DNA of 35,449 bases from Anaerolineae bacterium (GCA_003154115.1 PMCF01000258.1:20153-55601); one strand, 5' to 3'; numbered from the stretch's first letter, positions 14,030-22,844 are shown. Numbers and translations are program-made. Notes: generated by a model from the sequence alone, not told the origin.

Positions 14030-15819
14030 AGAAAAACAAAGTGGACTACATCCGCACTGCGCTAGTGCCGGTGGTGCATGGCTGTGATTGCCACAGTGCT
14101 TTGAATGCGGCGCTGCGCTTGGCCGCCGACGTGATCCTGATCGGTGTGGTGTATGTGCCGCAGCATGAATCGTTGAGCACCGGCGCGTATCAGGCCCGAC
14201 AGGTGCGGCGGCTGCTGCGTGAGTTGAGCGCCGGCCCACAGGTGCGCTACAAAGCCGAAGTGCAGGTCTCGCATACGCCGTGGCATGATCTCGTGAAGGT
14301 GATTGCCGAAGATGAACCAGACCTCTTGCTGCTGGAATGGAAATGCCAACTCGATGCGCTGCACGTGACGGCCGCCGAGGTGTTGACGCGGCCGCCGTGT
14401 GATGTGGCGCTGGTGCGCGGCCCGGTCGAGGCGGAGTTTAAGCACGTGCTGCTGCCGCTGCGCGGCGGCCCGCACGCCGAACTGACGCTGCGCGTGGGCC
14501 TCAGCACGCATGCCGCCGACATCACCGCTTTGCACCTGACGCCCAAACACGATGGCGAATCGGAGGTGCCCTTCCGCGGACTGGCGCAAATCCTGAAGAG
14601 TCTGCCGGAAGTCAAAACCCGATCGGCGGTGACCACCGATCCGGCGCAGACGATCATCGAGCAGGCGCAGCACAGCGATCTGATCGTGATGGGTGCGACG
14701 GCTCAGCCCATGCGCAGCAAAGTCTCGTTAGGCGAGGTGGCCGATCGGGTATTTCAGGAAGCGCGCGCCGCAGTGATCGCCGTGAAGACACGCCGCCCCA
14801 TGCCGCAGCCGCAAGAAGCAACCGGCTCCCAGGCCATCTCGATCGTGGTCGATAAGTGGTTTGCGGAAAACACCTATCAGGCCGACGAATTCAAGCCACT
14901 CGATCAATTAGTGGCGCTGAAAGAAAAACAGGGCGTGACCATCAGCCTGGCGCTGCCCGCCTTGAATGAAGAAGAAACCGTGGGGCGCGTGATCAGAACG
15001 GTGAAGCACGCTTTGATGGATAAGCTGCCGCTGCTGGATGAGATCGTGCTGATCGATTCCAACTCGATCGATCGCACGCGCGTGATCGCGCAAGACCTGG
15101 GACTGCCGGTGTACATCCATCAAGAGCTGCTGCCGCAATTGGGCGCGCGGCGCGGCAAAGGTGAAGCGTTATGGAAGAGCCTGCTCGTCACGCGCGGCGA
15201 CATCGTGCTGTGGATCGACACCGACATCGTCAACATTCATCCGCGCTTTGTGTATGGCGTGCTGGGTCCCATGCTGATCGATCCCAAGATACAATTTGTG
15301 AAAGGCTTCTATCGGCGGCCATTGAAAGTGGACGGCAAGATTCAGGCGGGCGGCGGCGGCCGCGTGACCGAATTGACGGCGCGGCCCATGTTGAATTTGT
15401 TTTATCCCGAACTCTCCGGCGTGGTGCAGCCTTTGTCGGGCGAGTACGGTGGACGCCGCGCGGCCTTGGAACAGCTGCCGTTTTTCTCCGGTTACGGTGT
15501 GGAGACCGGGCTGTTGATCGACGTGTACGAGAAGTATGGCTTGAAGGCCATCGCACAAGTCGATCTGCTGGAGCGCATTCATCACAATCAAACACTGGAA
15601 GCGCTGAGCAAGATGTCGTTTGCGATCTTGCAGGCAGTGATCCACAAACTGGAACGGCGCTATCATCTGGCGATGCTGGAAGACGTGAACAAGTCGATGA
15701 AGTTGATCCGTCACAAGCGCGGCACCTATTTTCTGGACGTGGAAGAACTGGCCGAGCGCGAACGTCCGCCGATGATCGAAGTGGCCGACTATCGGGCGCG
15801 AAGAAAATTGGCGCGCTGA
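14026..15819 (+). CDS. Glucosyl-3-phosphoglycerate synthase-like protein with two N-terminal universal-stress domains
   Basis: 597 residues in three parts. Residues about 1-125 and 135-262 look like two UspA-type domains (LIGVVYVPQ... DVALVRGP; HVLLPLRGGP... DLIVMGATAQPMRSKVSLG). Residues about 268-597 match GpgS (GT81): LPALNEEETVGRV, DSNSIDRT, GKGEALWKS, WIDTDI (396-401, the DxD motif), RVTELTARPMLNLFYPEL, PLSGEYGGRR and GYGVETGLLID. GpgS moves glucose from a nucleotide sugar to 3-phosphoglycerate, giving glucosyl-3-phosphoglycerate, the precursor of the compatible solute glucosylglycerate. The C-terminal part alone has the usual GpgS length, so the Usp part is a fusion. No GpgP phosphatase gene is visible nearby. 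Overlaps both neighbours. Confidence 0.87.
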   Translation: MKKNKVDYIRTALVPVVHGCDCHSALNAALRLAADVILIGVVYVPQHESLSTGAYQARQVRRLLRELSAGPQVRYKAEVQVSHTPWHDLVKVIAEDEPDLLLLEWKCQLDALHVTAAEVLTRPPCDVALVRGPVEAEFKHVLLPLRGGPHAELTLRVGLSTHAADITALHLTPKHDGESEVPFRGLAQILKSLPEVKTRSAVTTDPAQTIIEQAQHSDLIVMGATAQPMRSKVSLGEVADRVFQEARAAVIAVKTRRPMPQPQEATGSQAISIVVDKWFAENTYQADEFKPLDQLVALKEKQGVTISLALPALNEEETVGRVIRTVKHALMDKLPLLDEIVLIDSNSIDRTRVIAQDLGLPVYIHQELLPQLGARRGKGEALWKSLLVTRGDIVLWIDTDIVNIHPRFVYGVLGPMLIDPKIQFVKGFYRRPLKVDGKIQAGGGGRVTELTARPMLNLFYPELSGVVQPLSGEYGGRRAALEQLPFFSGYGVETGLLIDVYEKYGLKAIAQVDLLERIHHNQTLEALSKMSFAILQAVIHKLERRYHLAMLEDVNKSMKLIRHKRGTYFLDVEELAERERPPMIEVADYRARRKLAR

Positions 15820-16493
15820 TGGAGATCGAACGCGTACCGCGCACGTCGCAACAGGCGGCCGCGGCTTACACGCGCTTGAGCCGCTGGTATGACTGGCTCG
15901 GCAAAAGCAGCGAGGGGCCGCACATCACGATCGGCTTGCGGCTGCTCAACGCACAGGCCGGTGAGCGAGCATTGGAGATCGGGTTTGGGACGGGACATGG
16001 TCTGGTGACGCTCGCGCAGAGCGTAGGCGAAACAGGCCGCGTGTGCGGCATCGATCTATCGTCCGGCATGATCGCTGTGGCGCGCGAGCAAATCGAGAGA
16101 GAGCATCTGACGGATCGAGTGGTCATGCAGCGCGGCAACGTGCTGCAGCTGCCGTATGCGACGGGCACGTTCGATGTCGTGTTCTCCAGCTTCATGCTCG
16201 ATCTGATCGATACGCCCGATCTGCCGACCGTTTTGAACGAGTGCCGCCGTGTGCTACGATCAAACGGACGAGTGGGCATCGTGTCGATGTCGAAAGCGTG
16301 CGGAGCACGTGCATCGAATCTCATCATGAAGGTCTACGAGCGCGCGCATCGCTGGCTGCCCGCGCTGATCGATTGCCGTCCCATTTACGTGCAGACGCTG
16401 TTGGCCGCGGCGGGCTTTCACATCGACGTGGCACAGACACGATCGATGTGGGGCTTGCCGGTGGAGATCGTGATCGCACGCAAGGGAGCGTGA
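15819..16493 (+). CDS. Class I SAM-dependent methyltransferase (UbiE-like)
   Basis: 224 residues. ATG at 15819 overlaps the gpgS-like stop (TGATG); the longer open frame upstream is a shadow. SAM-binding motif I is LEIGFGTGHGLV, followed by GIDLSSGMIAVAR, then NVLQLPYATGTFDVVFSSFML, the pattern of the UbiE/Methyltransf_11 group. C-terminal RRVLRSNGRVGIVSMSK is typical. Its position inside the operon suggests it could methylate the solute (methylated glucosylglycerate-type molecules are known from mycobacteria) or a lipid. That is inference from context. Confidence 0.82.
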   Translation: MEIERVPRTSQQAAAAYTRLSRWYDWLGKSSEGPHITIGLRLLNAQAGERALEIGFGTGHGLVTLAQSVGETGRVCGIDLSSGMIAVAREQIEREHLTDRVVMQRGNVLQLPYATGTFDVVFSSFMLDLIDTPDLPTVLNECRRVLRSNGRVGIVSMSKACGARASNLIMKVYERAHRWLPALIDCRPIYVQTLLAAAGFHIDVAQTRSMWGLPVEIVIARKGA

Positions 16494-16496
16494 AGC

Positions 16497-18272
16497 ATGT
16501 CCATCATCCGCGAACATTTGTGTGCCTTGTATGGTGAGGCGCTGGGCAACGCGACGTTTGAGAAACTCACCTCACCCCCAACCCCTCTCCTGAAAACACC
16601 CGCTTCGCTTCACTACGGGGCGCTTCGCGACAGCAGTTTTCAGGAGAGGGGGGAACATGCTCGGGGGGTGAGGCGCTCCGCTTGCGACGCGATCCTCATC
16701 ACCTACGGCGATCAACTCCACGCAGCCGATCAGCCGCCCTTACGCACGCTGGCCGAGTTTTGCGACACGCATTTGCGCGGCGTGGTGGACGGCATTCACC
16801 TGTTGCCGTTCTATCCGTATTCGTCCGACGACGGTTTTTCGGTCATCGACTACAAGGCCGTCAATCCTGCGTTGGGCGGATGGGCGGATGTGGCGCGCGT
16901 GGGTAAACACTTTCATTTGATGTTCGACGGCGTGATCAATCACATCTCCGCGCAGAGCGAGTGGTTCGCCGCGTTCTTGCGCGATGATCCCAACTATCGC
17001 GACTACTTCATCGTCGTCGAGGGTGATCCTGATCTGTCGCAAGTAGTGCGACCACGCGCTTTGCCGCTGCTGACCGAATTCACCACACCTTCCGGCGTGA
17101 AGAAAGTGTGGACGACGTTCAGCGCCGATCAGATCGATCTGAATTACGCCAATCCCGACGTGCTGCTCGACATCATCGACGTGCTGTTGTTCTACGTCGC
17201 GCAGGGCGCGGAGTTGATCCGCCTCGACGCGATTGCGTATTTGTGGAAGGAAATCGGCACATCGTGCCTACACCTGCCGCAGGCACATCGCGTGATTCAA
17301 CTGCTGCGCGCCATCCTCGACGAAGTCGCACCGCAGGTTTTGTTGATTACTGAGACCAATGTGCCGCATCAAGATAACCTCTCCTATTTTGGCGACGGTC
17401 ACAATGAAGCGCAGCTGATCTACAACTTCGCGCTGCCGCCGCTAACGCTGCATACGTTTCACACCGGCAACGCTGCTGCGCTGACCCACTGGGCGGCCGG
17501 TTTGGAAAGACCCTTCGGGTTTCGAAAACCCGAAGGGTCTGTAGGGATCTTCTTCAATTTTCTCGCGTCGCATGACGGCATCGGCCTGAATCCAGCGCGG
17601 GGTATTTTGCGAGATGATGAAATCACGGCGTTAGTCGATCGTGTGGTGGCGCACGGCGGGCGCGTGTCCTACAAACGCAATCCCGATGGCACGGCGAGTC
17701 CCTACGAGTTGAACGTCAACTATTTCGATGCACTGTCTGATCCGAACAGCGCCGAACCGTTGTCCTTACAAATCGATCGATTCATTGCGGCCCACGCGAT
17801 CATGTTGGCGCTGAGTGGCGTGCCGGGCCTCTACTTTCACAGCCTGTTTGGCTCACGCGGCTGGCCGGAGGGAGTGGCGCAGACCGGCCAGAATCGAACC
17901 ATCAATCGCCAGAAGTTCGATCGGGCCGCAGTGGAACGCGAACTGCGCGATCCATCGACGCGACGTCATCAGGCGTTCAACCGCCTGAAGCACTTGCTGC
18001 ACATTCGATCCGCCTCCAGCGCTTTTCATCCGCAGAGCGCGCAGCACGTGCCGGCCTTATCCGACCACGTCTTCGCCGTGGTGCGAGCCTCAGCTGAAGA
18101 GCACGTGCTGTGCCTGCATAATGTGACGGCGCAGCTGCAGACGATACCATTAGAGAGCCAGTGGCAAACGGCAACGGATTTAGTCACGGCGCAAAAAGCG
18201 GCCAGCCGTGCAGTGACCCTTGCGCCTTATCAAGTGCGGTGGTTGCGAAGTGATAGAAACGATGCGCCCTAA
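16497..18272 (+). CDS. GH13_18 sucrose-phosphorylase-family enzyme, probable glucosylglycerate phosphorylase
   Basis: 591 residues of glycoside hydrolase family 13 subfamily 18, cytoplasmic phosphorylases that release alpha-glucose 1-phosphate. Catalytic residues: nucleophile Asp244 in IRLDAIAYLWKE, acid/base Glu286 in LLITETNVPH, and Asp360 in FLASHDGIG. GITYGDQ-like ILITYGDQ (67-73) and LLPFYPYSSDDGFSVIDY (102-119) are family hallmarks. Subfamily members act on sucrose, sucrose 6-phosphate, glucosylglycerol or glucosylglycerate; the GpgS-like neighbour favours glucosylglycerate. Two palindromic repeats are inserted in frame: residues about 25-59 (16571-16672, exactly 34 codons) before the barrel, and about 338-348 (17508-17540) just before FFNFLASHDG. 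Both avoid catalytic residues. The stop codon lies in another hairpin. Confidence 0.87.
   Translation: MSIIREHLCALYGEALGNATFEKLTSPPTPLLKTPASLHYGALRDSSFQERGEHARGVRRSACDAILITYGDQLHAADQPPLRTLAEFCDTHLRGVVDGIHLLPFYPYSSDDGFSVIDYKAVNPALGGWADVARVGKHFHLMFDGVINHISAQSEWFAAFLRDDPNYRDYFIVVEGDPDLSQVVRPRALPLLTEFTTPSGVKKVWTTFSADQIDLNYANPDVLLDIIDVLLFYVAQGAELIRLDAIAYLWKEIGTSCLHLPQAHRVIQLLRAILDEVAPQVLLITETNVPHQDNLSYFGDGHNEAQLIYNFALPPLTLHTFHTGNAAALTHWAAGLERPFGFRKPEGSVGIFFNFLASHDGIGLNPARGILRDDEITALVDRVVAHGGRVSYKRNPDGTASPYELNVNYFDALSDPNSAEPLSLQIDRFIAAHAIMLALSGVPGLYFHSLFGSRGWPEGVAQTGQNRTINRQKFDRAAVERELRDPSTRRHQAFNRLKHLLHIRSASSAFHPQSAQHVPALSDHVFAVVRASAEEHVLCLHNVTAQLQTIPLESQWQTATDLVTAQKAASRAVTLAPYQVRWLRSDRNDAP
16571..16672. 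repeat. 102-bp palindromic repeat in frame inside the GH13_18 gene
   Basis: Begins CTCACCCCCAACCCCTCTCC and ends with its near complement through GGAGAGGGGGG...GGGGGGTGAG; the inner arms CTCCTGAAAA / TTTTCAGGAG are perfect. 102 bases equals 34 codons, so the frame is kept. Same family as 135-212. Confidence 0.8.
17508..17540. repeat. 33-bp palindrome in frame inside the GH13_18 gene
   Basis: AGACCCTTCGGGTTT, loop CGA, AAACCCGAAGGGTCT: a perfect 15-bp stem, 11 codons long. It shares the AGACC...GGTTT/AAACC...GGTCT layout of the elements at 11194, 30091 and 31140. Confidence 0.8.
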
Positions 18273-18334
18273 CCGCGTGGACGCGGTTAGCCTCGACCGC
18301 GTGCCAGAAACTCGACCGCGCGGACGCGGTCGAG
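18269..18334. repeat. Two GC hairpins after the GH13_18 gene
   Basis: CTAACCGCG-TGGA-CGCGGTTAG (18269-18290, containing the TAA stop) and CTCGACCGCG-CGGA-CGCGGTCGAG (18311-18334). Both are perfect stems with a four-base YGGA loop, like half of the palindrome at 501-538. No T tract follows, so they are not classic terminators. Confidence 0.7.
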
Positions 18335-18370
18335 GAGCGATTGAACACAGCGATTAACGCGAGGTGAAAC

Positions 18371-19708
18371 ATGAACAAACAAATCGGGTTTGTGTCCACA
18401 CGCTTGGCCGGCACGGATGGCGTCTCGCTGGAAACGGCGAAGTGGGTCACGGTGTTGGAGCGCTTGGGTCATACCTGTTTCTATTTCGCCGGTCAGTCGG
18501 ACTGGCCGGCCGAACGCAGCCGCGTCGTGCCGGAAGCGTTCTTCGGTCATCATGCCATTGACGAGATCACGCACGTGTCGTTCTCCGACGAATGGTTCAA
18601 GCAAGTCTTAGAAACGCGCGGCAATCCCGAAATCTACGCCATCTACACGCAGGCCGTCTCGCGCCGCATCCGGCCGCGCCTTGTCACGCAGCGCATTCAC
18701 GAACTGCGCGAATATCTCAAACAACAGCTCTACACCTTCGTGCGCGATTTTCACGTGGAACTGCTGATCATCGAAAACGCGCTGGCGATTCCGATGAACA
18801 TTCCGCTGGGGCTGGCGTTGACCGAGTTCATCGCGGAGACCGGCCTGCCGGCCATCGCGCACCATCATGATTTCTACTGGGAACGCGAGCGCTTCCTGGT
18901 GAACTGCGTGCCCGATTATCTGAACGCGGCTTTTCCGCCCGATCTGCCCTCTCTGCGGCACGTGGTCATCAACACCATTGCCGCACACGAATTGAGCCGG
19001 CGCACCGGCAACTCGGCGATGGTGGTACCCAACGTGATGGACTTCGATCAACCGCCGCCGTCGCCTGACGATTACGCGCGCGAGATCCGATCGGCGCTGG
19101 GCGTGCAGCCGGACGAGAAGTTTTTCCTGCAACCCACGCGCGTGGTGCAGCGCAAAGGCATCGAGTACGCCATCGAGTTGACGCGCCGCATTGGTCTGAA
19201 AGCGCGACTGGTCATCTCCCACGCGTCCGGCGATGAAGGCGACGAGTATGAACGGCGCGTGCGCGACTACGCGAGCTTGATGAACGTGCCCGTCTCTTTT
19301 GAAGCTGAGCTCATTCGGGACGAGCGCGCTTTGACGCCCGAGGGCCACCAGATCTATCGGCTGGCCGACGCCTATCAACATGCCGATCTGGTCACCTATC
19401 CCTCCAGCGTCGAAGGCTTTGGCAACGCCTTTCTGGAAGCGGTGTATTACCGGCGGCCCATCGTCGTGAATAGTTATTCGACGTATGAGGTCGACATCAA
19501 GCCGCGCGGCTTCCATGTGGTCGAGTTTGACGGCTACATCACCGAGGCCACCGTGCAACAAACGCGGCAAGTGCTGGAAGATCCGGCCTTGGCCAAGACC
19601 TGGGCCGAACGAAATTACCAACTGGCACAGCAGTACTTTTCGTACACGGTGCTGCAACGCCGCCTGCAAATGTTGTTAGCCGACTGCTTTGGAGAAGCGC
19701 ATGACTGA
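18371..19708 (+). CDS. Glycosyltransferase family 4 protein, solute-operon type
   Basis: 445-residue GT-B enzyme starting GFVSTRLAGTDGVSLETAKW, a glycine-containing acceptor loop. VVPNVMDFD begins the donor domain, FLQPTRVVQRKGIEYAI is the usual strand and helix, and SSVEGFGNAFLEAVYYRRP holds the E-x7-E donor motif. GAGGTG lies six bases before ATG. The context (GpgS-like, GH13_18, GH63-like) makes a second sugar transfer to glucosylglycerate possible, as in mannosylglucosylglycerate synthesis described in Petrotoga. I cannot confirm this from sequence alone; a trehalose-synthase-like GT4 is another possibility. Its stop overlaps the next gene by eight bases. Confidence 0.82.
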   Translation: MNKQIGFVSTRLAGTDGVSLETAKWVTVLERLGHTCFYFAGQSDWPAERSRVVPEAFFGHHAIDEITHVSFSDEWFKQVLETRGNPEIYAIYTQAVSRRIRPRLVTQRIHELREYLKQQLYTFVRDFHVELLIIENALAIPMNIPLGLALTEFIAETGLPAIAHHHDFYWERERFLVNCVPDYLNAAFPPDLPSLRHVVINTIAAHELSRRTGNSAMVVPNVMDFDQPPPSPDDYAREIRSALGVQPDEKFFLQPTRVVQRKGIEYAIELTRRIGLKARLVISHASGDEGDEYERRVRDYASLMNVPVSFEAELIRDERALTPEGHQIYRLADAYQHADLVTYPSSVEGFGNAFLEAVYYRRPIVVNSYSTYEVDIKPRGFHVVEFDGYITEATVQQTRQVLEDPALAKTWAERNYQLAQQYFSYTVLQRRLQMLLADCFGEAHD

Positions 19709-21473
19709 ACTTGACTCGCCGTATCTGGCACTGTTGAAAGATCGCATCAACCTGACACAGATTCCGTTCAGCGATCGCGGCTCGCGCCTGTTGATCTTTC
19801 GCCACGATCACAGCCTGGCGGTGCGTCTGGCCGAACGGTGGTTCAAAGCCGTGCGGCAGCTCAGCGCCTATCGCAGCCGCCCGCCCCTCATCGGCGAGTG
19901 GTGCTTCACCGACGACCAGGGCACGCCGCTCGAGCTGGACATCACCACCTATCCGCACAAAATCGAGTGCCGCACGCGCTGTGGCGCCTTCACCATCGTG
20001 TTCGCCGATGCCGAGACGCTGTTCGTCGCGCTGCCGAGTGGCACCTGCGGCGTGACGTTTCAGGCTAATCTCGATCAAATCTGGCCCGATCGGCGCGGCG
20101 GCATCCTGCGCATGACGGGCGACATCCGCCGTAATGTCGCGTACACCACGAACGCGCACATCGTGCAGCATGACGTGGAGCCCAGCGGCGCCACGTCTCA
20201 CCGTATTCGCTTGATCGTTCAATCGGATGGAGCAGCCGCGCTGGTGATCAACATCACGCCGCGCCTGGGTTTCAATCGCTATGTGCGGAATTCCGAAGAA
20301 ACGATCAAGGCGGCGGCCCAACGCTGGCACGCTTGGTTTGCGGCGGCCCCAACGGTGAGTGAACCCTATCGGGCTCAATATTATTACGCGTGGTGGATCA
20401 TGCGCACCGGCTTGATCTCCACGCGCTACTACACCACACGCGAGGCGATGACGCCGTCCAAGATTCATTACGTGGGCGTGTGGCAGTGGGACGCGTACTT
20501 TCACGCGCTGGCCTACCGCCACATCGACATGAATCTGGCGAAAGATCAATTGCGGGTGGTACTCGATCATCAACGTGAAGACGGCATGATTCCCGATGCA
20601 GTGCACGATGAGGGCACCGTGACGCACCTCGATCTTCCGGTGGAGGCCGATGTGACCAAGCCGCCGTTGGAAGCCTGGTCGGCCTGGAAGTTGTACGAGA
20701 TCGATCACGACCGCGAATTTCTGGACGAGATCTACGAACCAGCTGTGCGCTGGAATGCCTGGTGGTTCGAGAAGAACGATGTGGACGGCAACGGGCTGTG
20801 CGAATATCAACATCCGTTTTCGTCGGGCCTCGACGATAGCCCGTTGTGGGATGAGGGCGTGCCGGTGGAGTCGCCCGATCTCAACACGTATTTGTGTTTG
20901 CAGCAGGAAGCGCTGGCGAAGATCGCGCACGTGCTGGGCGCTGAGCAGGATGCGGCGAGGTGGGCGCAGCGCGCGGATGCGCAGGCGGCGCGCATGGTGC
21001 GCTGGATGTGGGATGAAAACGCGGGAATGTTCTGGGCCAATCGTCCGAATCACGGCGCGCGCGTCACCGTGCGCACGCCGTTCAGTCTGTTTCCGTTGCT
21101 TACCGGGCGACTGCCGCGCGACATCAACCAACGGTTGATCCAGCATCTGACGGATGAACAAGAATTCTGGCCGCCCTACCCGCTGCCGACCGTTGCCCTC
21201 AACGATCCCAAATTCAATCCGCAGCAGATGTGGCGTGGTCCAACGTGGATGAATGTGAATTACCTGATGATTGAGGGCTTACAGCGTACGGGCTACGACG
21301 CTATCGCACGTGAGCTGCGCCGCCGCACGCTCGATCTACTCTGCCGGCACGACGACATCTACGAATACTACCATCCGCTAACCGGCGAGGTGCCGCCGAA
21401 GGCCGCGTCGATCTTCGGCTGGTCGGCGGCGGTGTTTATCGATCTGGCGATTCAGGCGAAAAGTGACGAGTGA
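19701..21473 (+). CDS. GH63-like glycoside hydrolase, possible glucosylglycerate hydrolase
   Basis: 590 residues. N-terminal beta-rich domain, then an (alpha/alpha)6 barrel with GVWQWDAYFHALAYRHID, DGMIPDAVHDEG, PPLEAWSAWKLYEID, the motif SSGLDDSPLWDEG with acidic residues, PDLNTYLCLQQEAL, and MWRGPTWMNVNYLMIEGL near the end. These are the blocks of GH63 bacterial alpha-glycosidases, a family that includes mannosylglycerate and glucosylglycerate hydrolases. The start is ATG 19701 with GGAG upstream; the frame is open to TTG 19689. With the phosphorylase it gives the operon two ways to break down the solute. The final residues, KSDE, come from the GTGACGAGTGA repeat. Cytoplasmic; no signal peptide. 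Confidence 0.82.
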   Translation: MTELDSPYLALLKDRINLTQIPFSDRGSRLLIFRHDHSLAVRLAERWFKAVRQLSAYRSRPPLIGEWCFTDDQGTPLELDITTYPHKIECRTRCGAFTIVFADAETLFVALPSGTCGVTFQANLDQIWPDRRGGILRMTGDIRRNVAYTTNAHIVQHDVEPSGATSHRIRLIVQSDGAAALVINITPRLGFNRYVRNSEETIKAAAQRWHAWFAAAPTVSEPYRAQYYYAWWIMRTGLISTRYYTTREAMTPSKIHYVGVWQWDAYFHALAYRHIDMNLAKDQLRVVLDHQREDGMIPDAVHDEGTVTHLDLPVEADVTKPPLEAWSAWKLYEIDHDREFLDEIYEPAVRWNAWWFEKNDVDGNGLCEYQHPFSSGLDDSPLWDEGVPVESPDLNTYLCLQQEALAKIAHVLGAEQDAARWAQRADAQAARMVRWMWDENAGMFWANRPNHGARVTVRTPFSLFPLLTGRLPRDINQRLIQHLTDEQEFWPPYPLPTVALNDPKFNPQQMWRGPTWMNVNYLMIEGLQRTGYDAIARELRRRTLDLLCRHDDIYEYYHPLTGEVPPKAASIFGWSAAVFIDLAIQAKSDE

Positions 21474-21512
21474 AGAGTGATGAGTGAAACGTGGTGCGTG
21501 GTACGTGACAAC
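21464..21512. repeat. GTGACGAGTGA-type degenerate short repeat
   Basis: Consecutive GTGACGA, GTGAAGA, GTGATGA, GTGAAAC, GTGGTGC, GTGGTAC, GTGAC heptamers run over the stop codon of the GH63-like gene. Related runs lie at 3556, 25010 and 33391. Confidence 0.65.
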
Positions 21513-21517
21513 AAGGC

Positions 21518-21553
21518 GTCATTCTGAGCGAGCGTCAGCGAGCGAAGAATCTC
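21518..21553. repeat. Half copy of the GTCATTCTGA repeat
   Basis: GTCATTCTGAGCG followed by GCGAAGAATCTC, the left half of the element seen in full at 268-382. Confidence 0.6.
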
Positions 21554-21599
21554 TTTGCCCATCAACAACGCACCCACGCCACAGCCGCGATGGTGAAAC

Positions 21600-22055
21600 T
21601 TGAAGACCTTCTCTTTTATTGCACTGATTGTCGTTACAATAAGCGCATGCGCTTGTTCTTCCCCGACCCGTGAGCCGTCAGGGAATCCCACTCCGACACC
21701 ACCTGTGAAAAGTTGTCATGAAACTGCCCTGACGCAATTCGATATGAACAAATGCGCCAGCCAAATGGCCGAAGCGGCACACGATAAATTGAGCACTTTA
21801 TTGGATGAGTTGCGCAATCACATGGAAATGGCGAAGTATCAAAAGCTGGTGAGCATTCAGAGCGAATGGGAAAAGCTAGTCGAAGAACATTGCCAATGGG
21901 AAGCAGCCTTCTTCGCTGGCGGTTCAAGTCAGCCTATGTGGTCGGCAGGTTGTTTAGAGCAACAATATCACCAAAGAATCGATGCCCTGCGCTTCAATCT
22001 CTGCGAAGGAAATGGAGCGACCGGAGAATGCGAGGCGGCCTTGAAGTACAAGTGA
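21600..22055 (+). CDS. LprI-like (DUF1311) secreted lipoprotein
   Basis: 151 residues. N-terminal signal MKTFSFIALIVVTISACACS carries a lipobox-like ISAC, so it is probably lipid-anchored. The mature part has the DUF1311/LprI pattern: ALTQFDMNKCA, a helix with LDELRNHM, LVSIQSEWEKLVEEHCQWE, GGSSQPMW, and a last CLEQQYHQRIDALRF, with Cys spaced as in the family. Some members inhibit lysozyme; the role here is unknown. The only usable start is TTG at 21600, as a stop lies just upstream in frame. The gene is less GC-rich than its neighbours. Confidence 0.72.
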   Translation: MKTFSFIALIVVTISACACSSPTREPSGNPTPTPPVKSCHETALTQFDMNKCASQMAEAAHDKLSTLLDELRNHMEMAKYQKLVSIQSEWEKLVEEHCQWEAAFFAGGSSQPMWSAGCLEQQYHQRIDALRFNLCEGNGATGECEAALKYK

Positions 22056-22163
22056 GTGAATTTCATCCTTCACGCTATCCTCACGCGTCACTCTTCACCC
22101 CAGCAGCACAAACACAAACCGCGCCGTGTCCCACTTCGCTTTCGCCGAGGATTGATCCGCTGT

Positions 22164-22844
22164 CTATTCAGGCTCAATCGGCGCGGAAGCCGATCGGGAT
22201 GCGGGACGAGCGCCCAGGTGTTTCAACGCCAGCAACGCCCGTCGCATGCGCGGTATCCGCACGATCAGCAAGCCACCGATGACGATCGCCGCCACGAACG
22301 GCTTCCATACATCGCCACCCAGACGGAAGAAATCGCCCTTGATGACCAGCGCCAGATGCAGCACCACGAGGATGGCGCCGAGATAGATGTAGCGATGCAG
22401 CCGTTTCCAGTTCTTGCCCATGCGCCGCATGGCCCAGCGGAAGGAAGTGGCGGCCAACGCGCACAAGATTGCAAAGGCGGGCAGGCCCGCCCATAGGTAG
22501 TATTTTTGCAGGAATTCCGGCACGATGAACCGCAGTTGAAAGCCGAAGTCCGCGCCGACGAATAGATAGAAGTGAACGGCCGCGTACATGAAGGCATACA
22601 GGCCCAGCGCGCGGCGCAACTTGATGGCGTCTTTCCAACCGGCATAGGTACTCAACGGTGAGCACGCCAAAGACAGACCCAGCAAGATGATGGCCGTGTC
22701 GCCGGTGCGCTGCGTCGCCGCTTGAATAGGATTGAACGTCAGGTTATTGTTGACGGCATCGCTAAGCAATACCACCAGCGGCAGCCACGCCGCCATGTGC
22801 ACCGCCCAGCGAATTTTTGTGAAGTGTGATTTAAGGAAGTTCAT
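22164..22844 (-). CDS. msrQ: Protein-methionine-sulfoxide reductase heme-binding subunit MsrQ
   Basis: 226-residue membrane protein with about six hydrophobic helices and the ferric-reductase-like layout of YedZ/MsrQ: LLGLSLACSPLSTYAGW, RRALGLYAFMYAAVHFYLF with heme-ligand His, and WKRLHRYIYLGAILVVLHLAL with two further His. It passes electrons from the quinone pool to MsrP, which repairs oxidised methionine outside the membrane. Encoded downstream of msrP with a repeat between them. Confidence 0.9.
   Translation of the reverse strand: MNFLKSHFTKIRWAVHMAAWLPLVVLLSDAVNNNLTFNPIQAATQRTGDTAIILLGLSLACSPLSTYAGWKDAIKLRRALGLYAFMYAAVHFYLFVGADFGFQLRFIVPEFLQKYYLWAGLPAFAILCALAATSFRWAMRRMGKNWKRLHRYIYLGAILVVLHLALVIKGDFFRLGGDVWKPFVAAIVIGGLLIVRIPRMRRALLALKHLGARPASRSASAPIEPE

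Noticed and set aside
15171-15818. Long upstream extension of the methyltransferase frame
   Set aside because: It overlaps the GpgS-like gene in another frame and has a non-protein-like composition; the ATG at 15819 gives a normal methyltransferase.
19539-21161. Long minus-strand open frame (540 codons) opposite the GH63-like gene
   Set aside because: Low-complexity Arg/His/Val-rich translation, no motif, opposite two well-supported genes; a product of GC-rich codon use.
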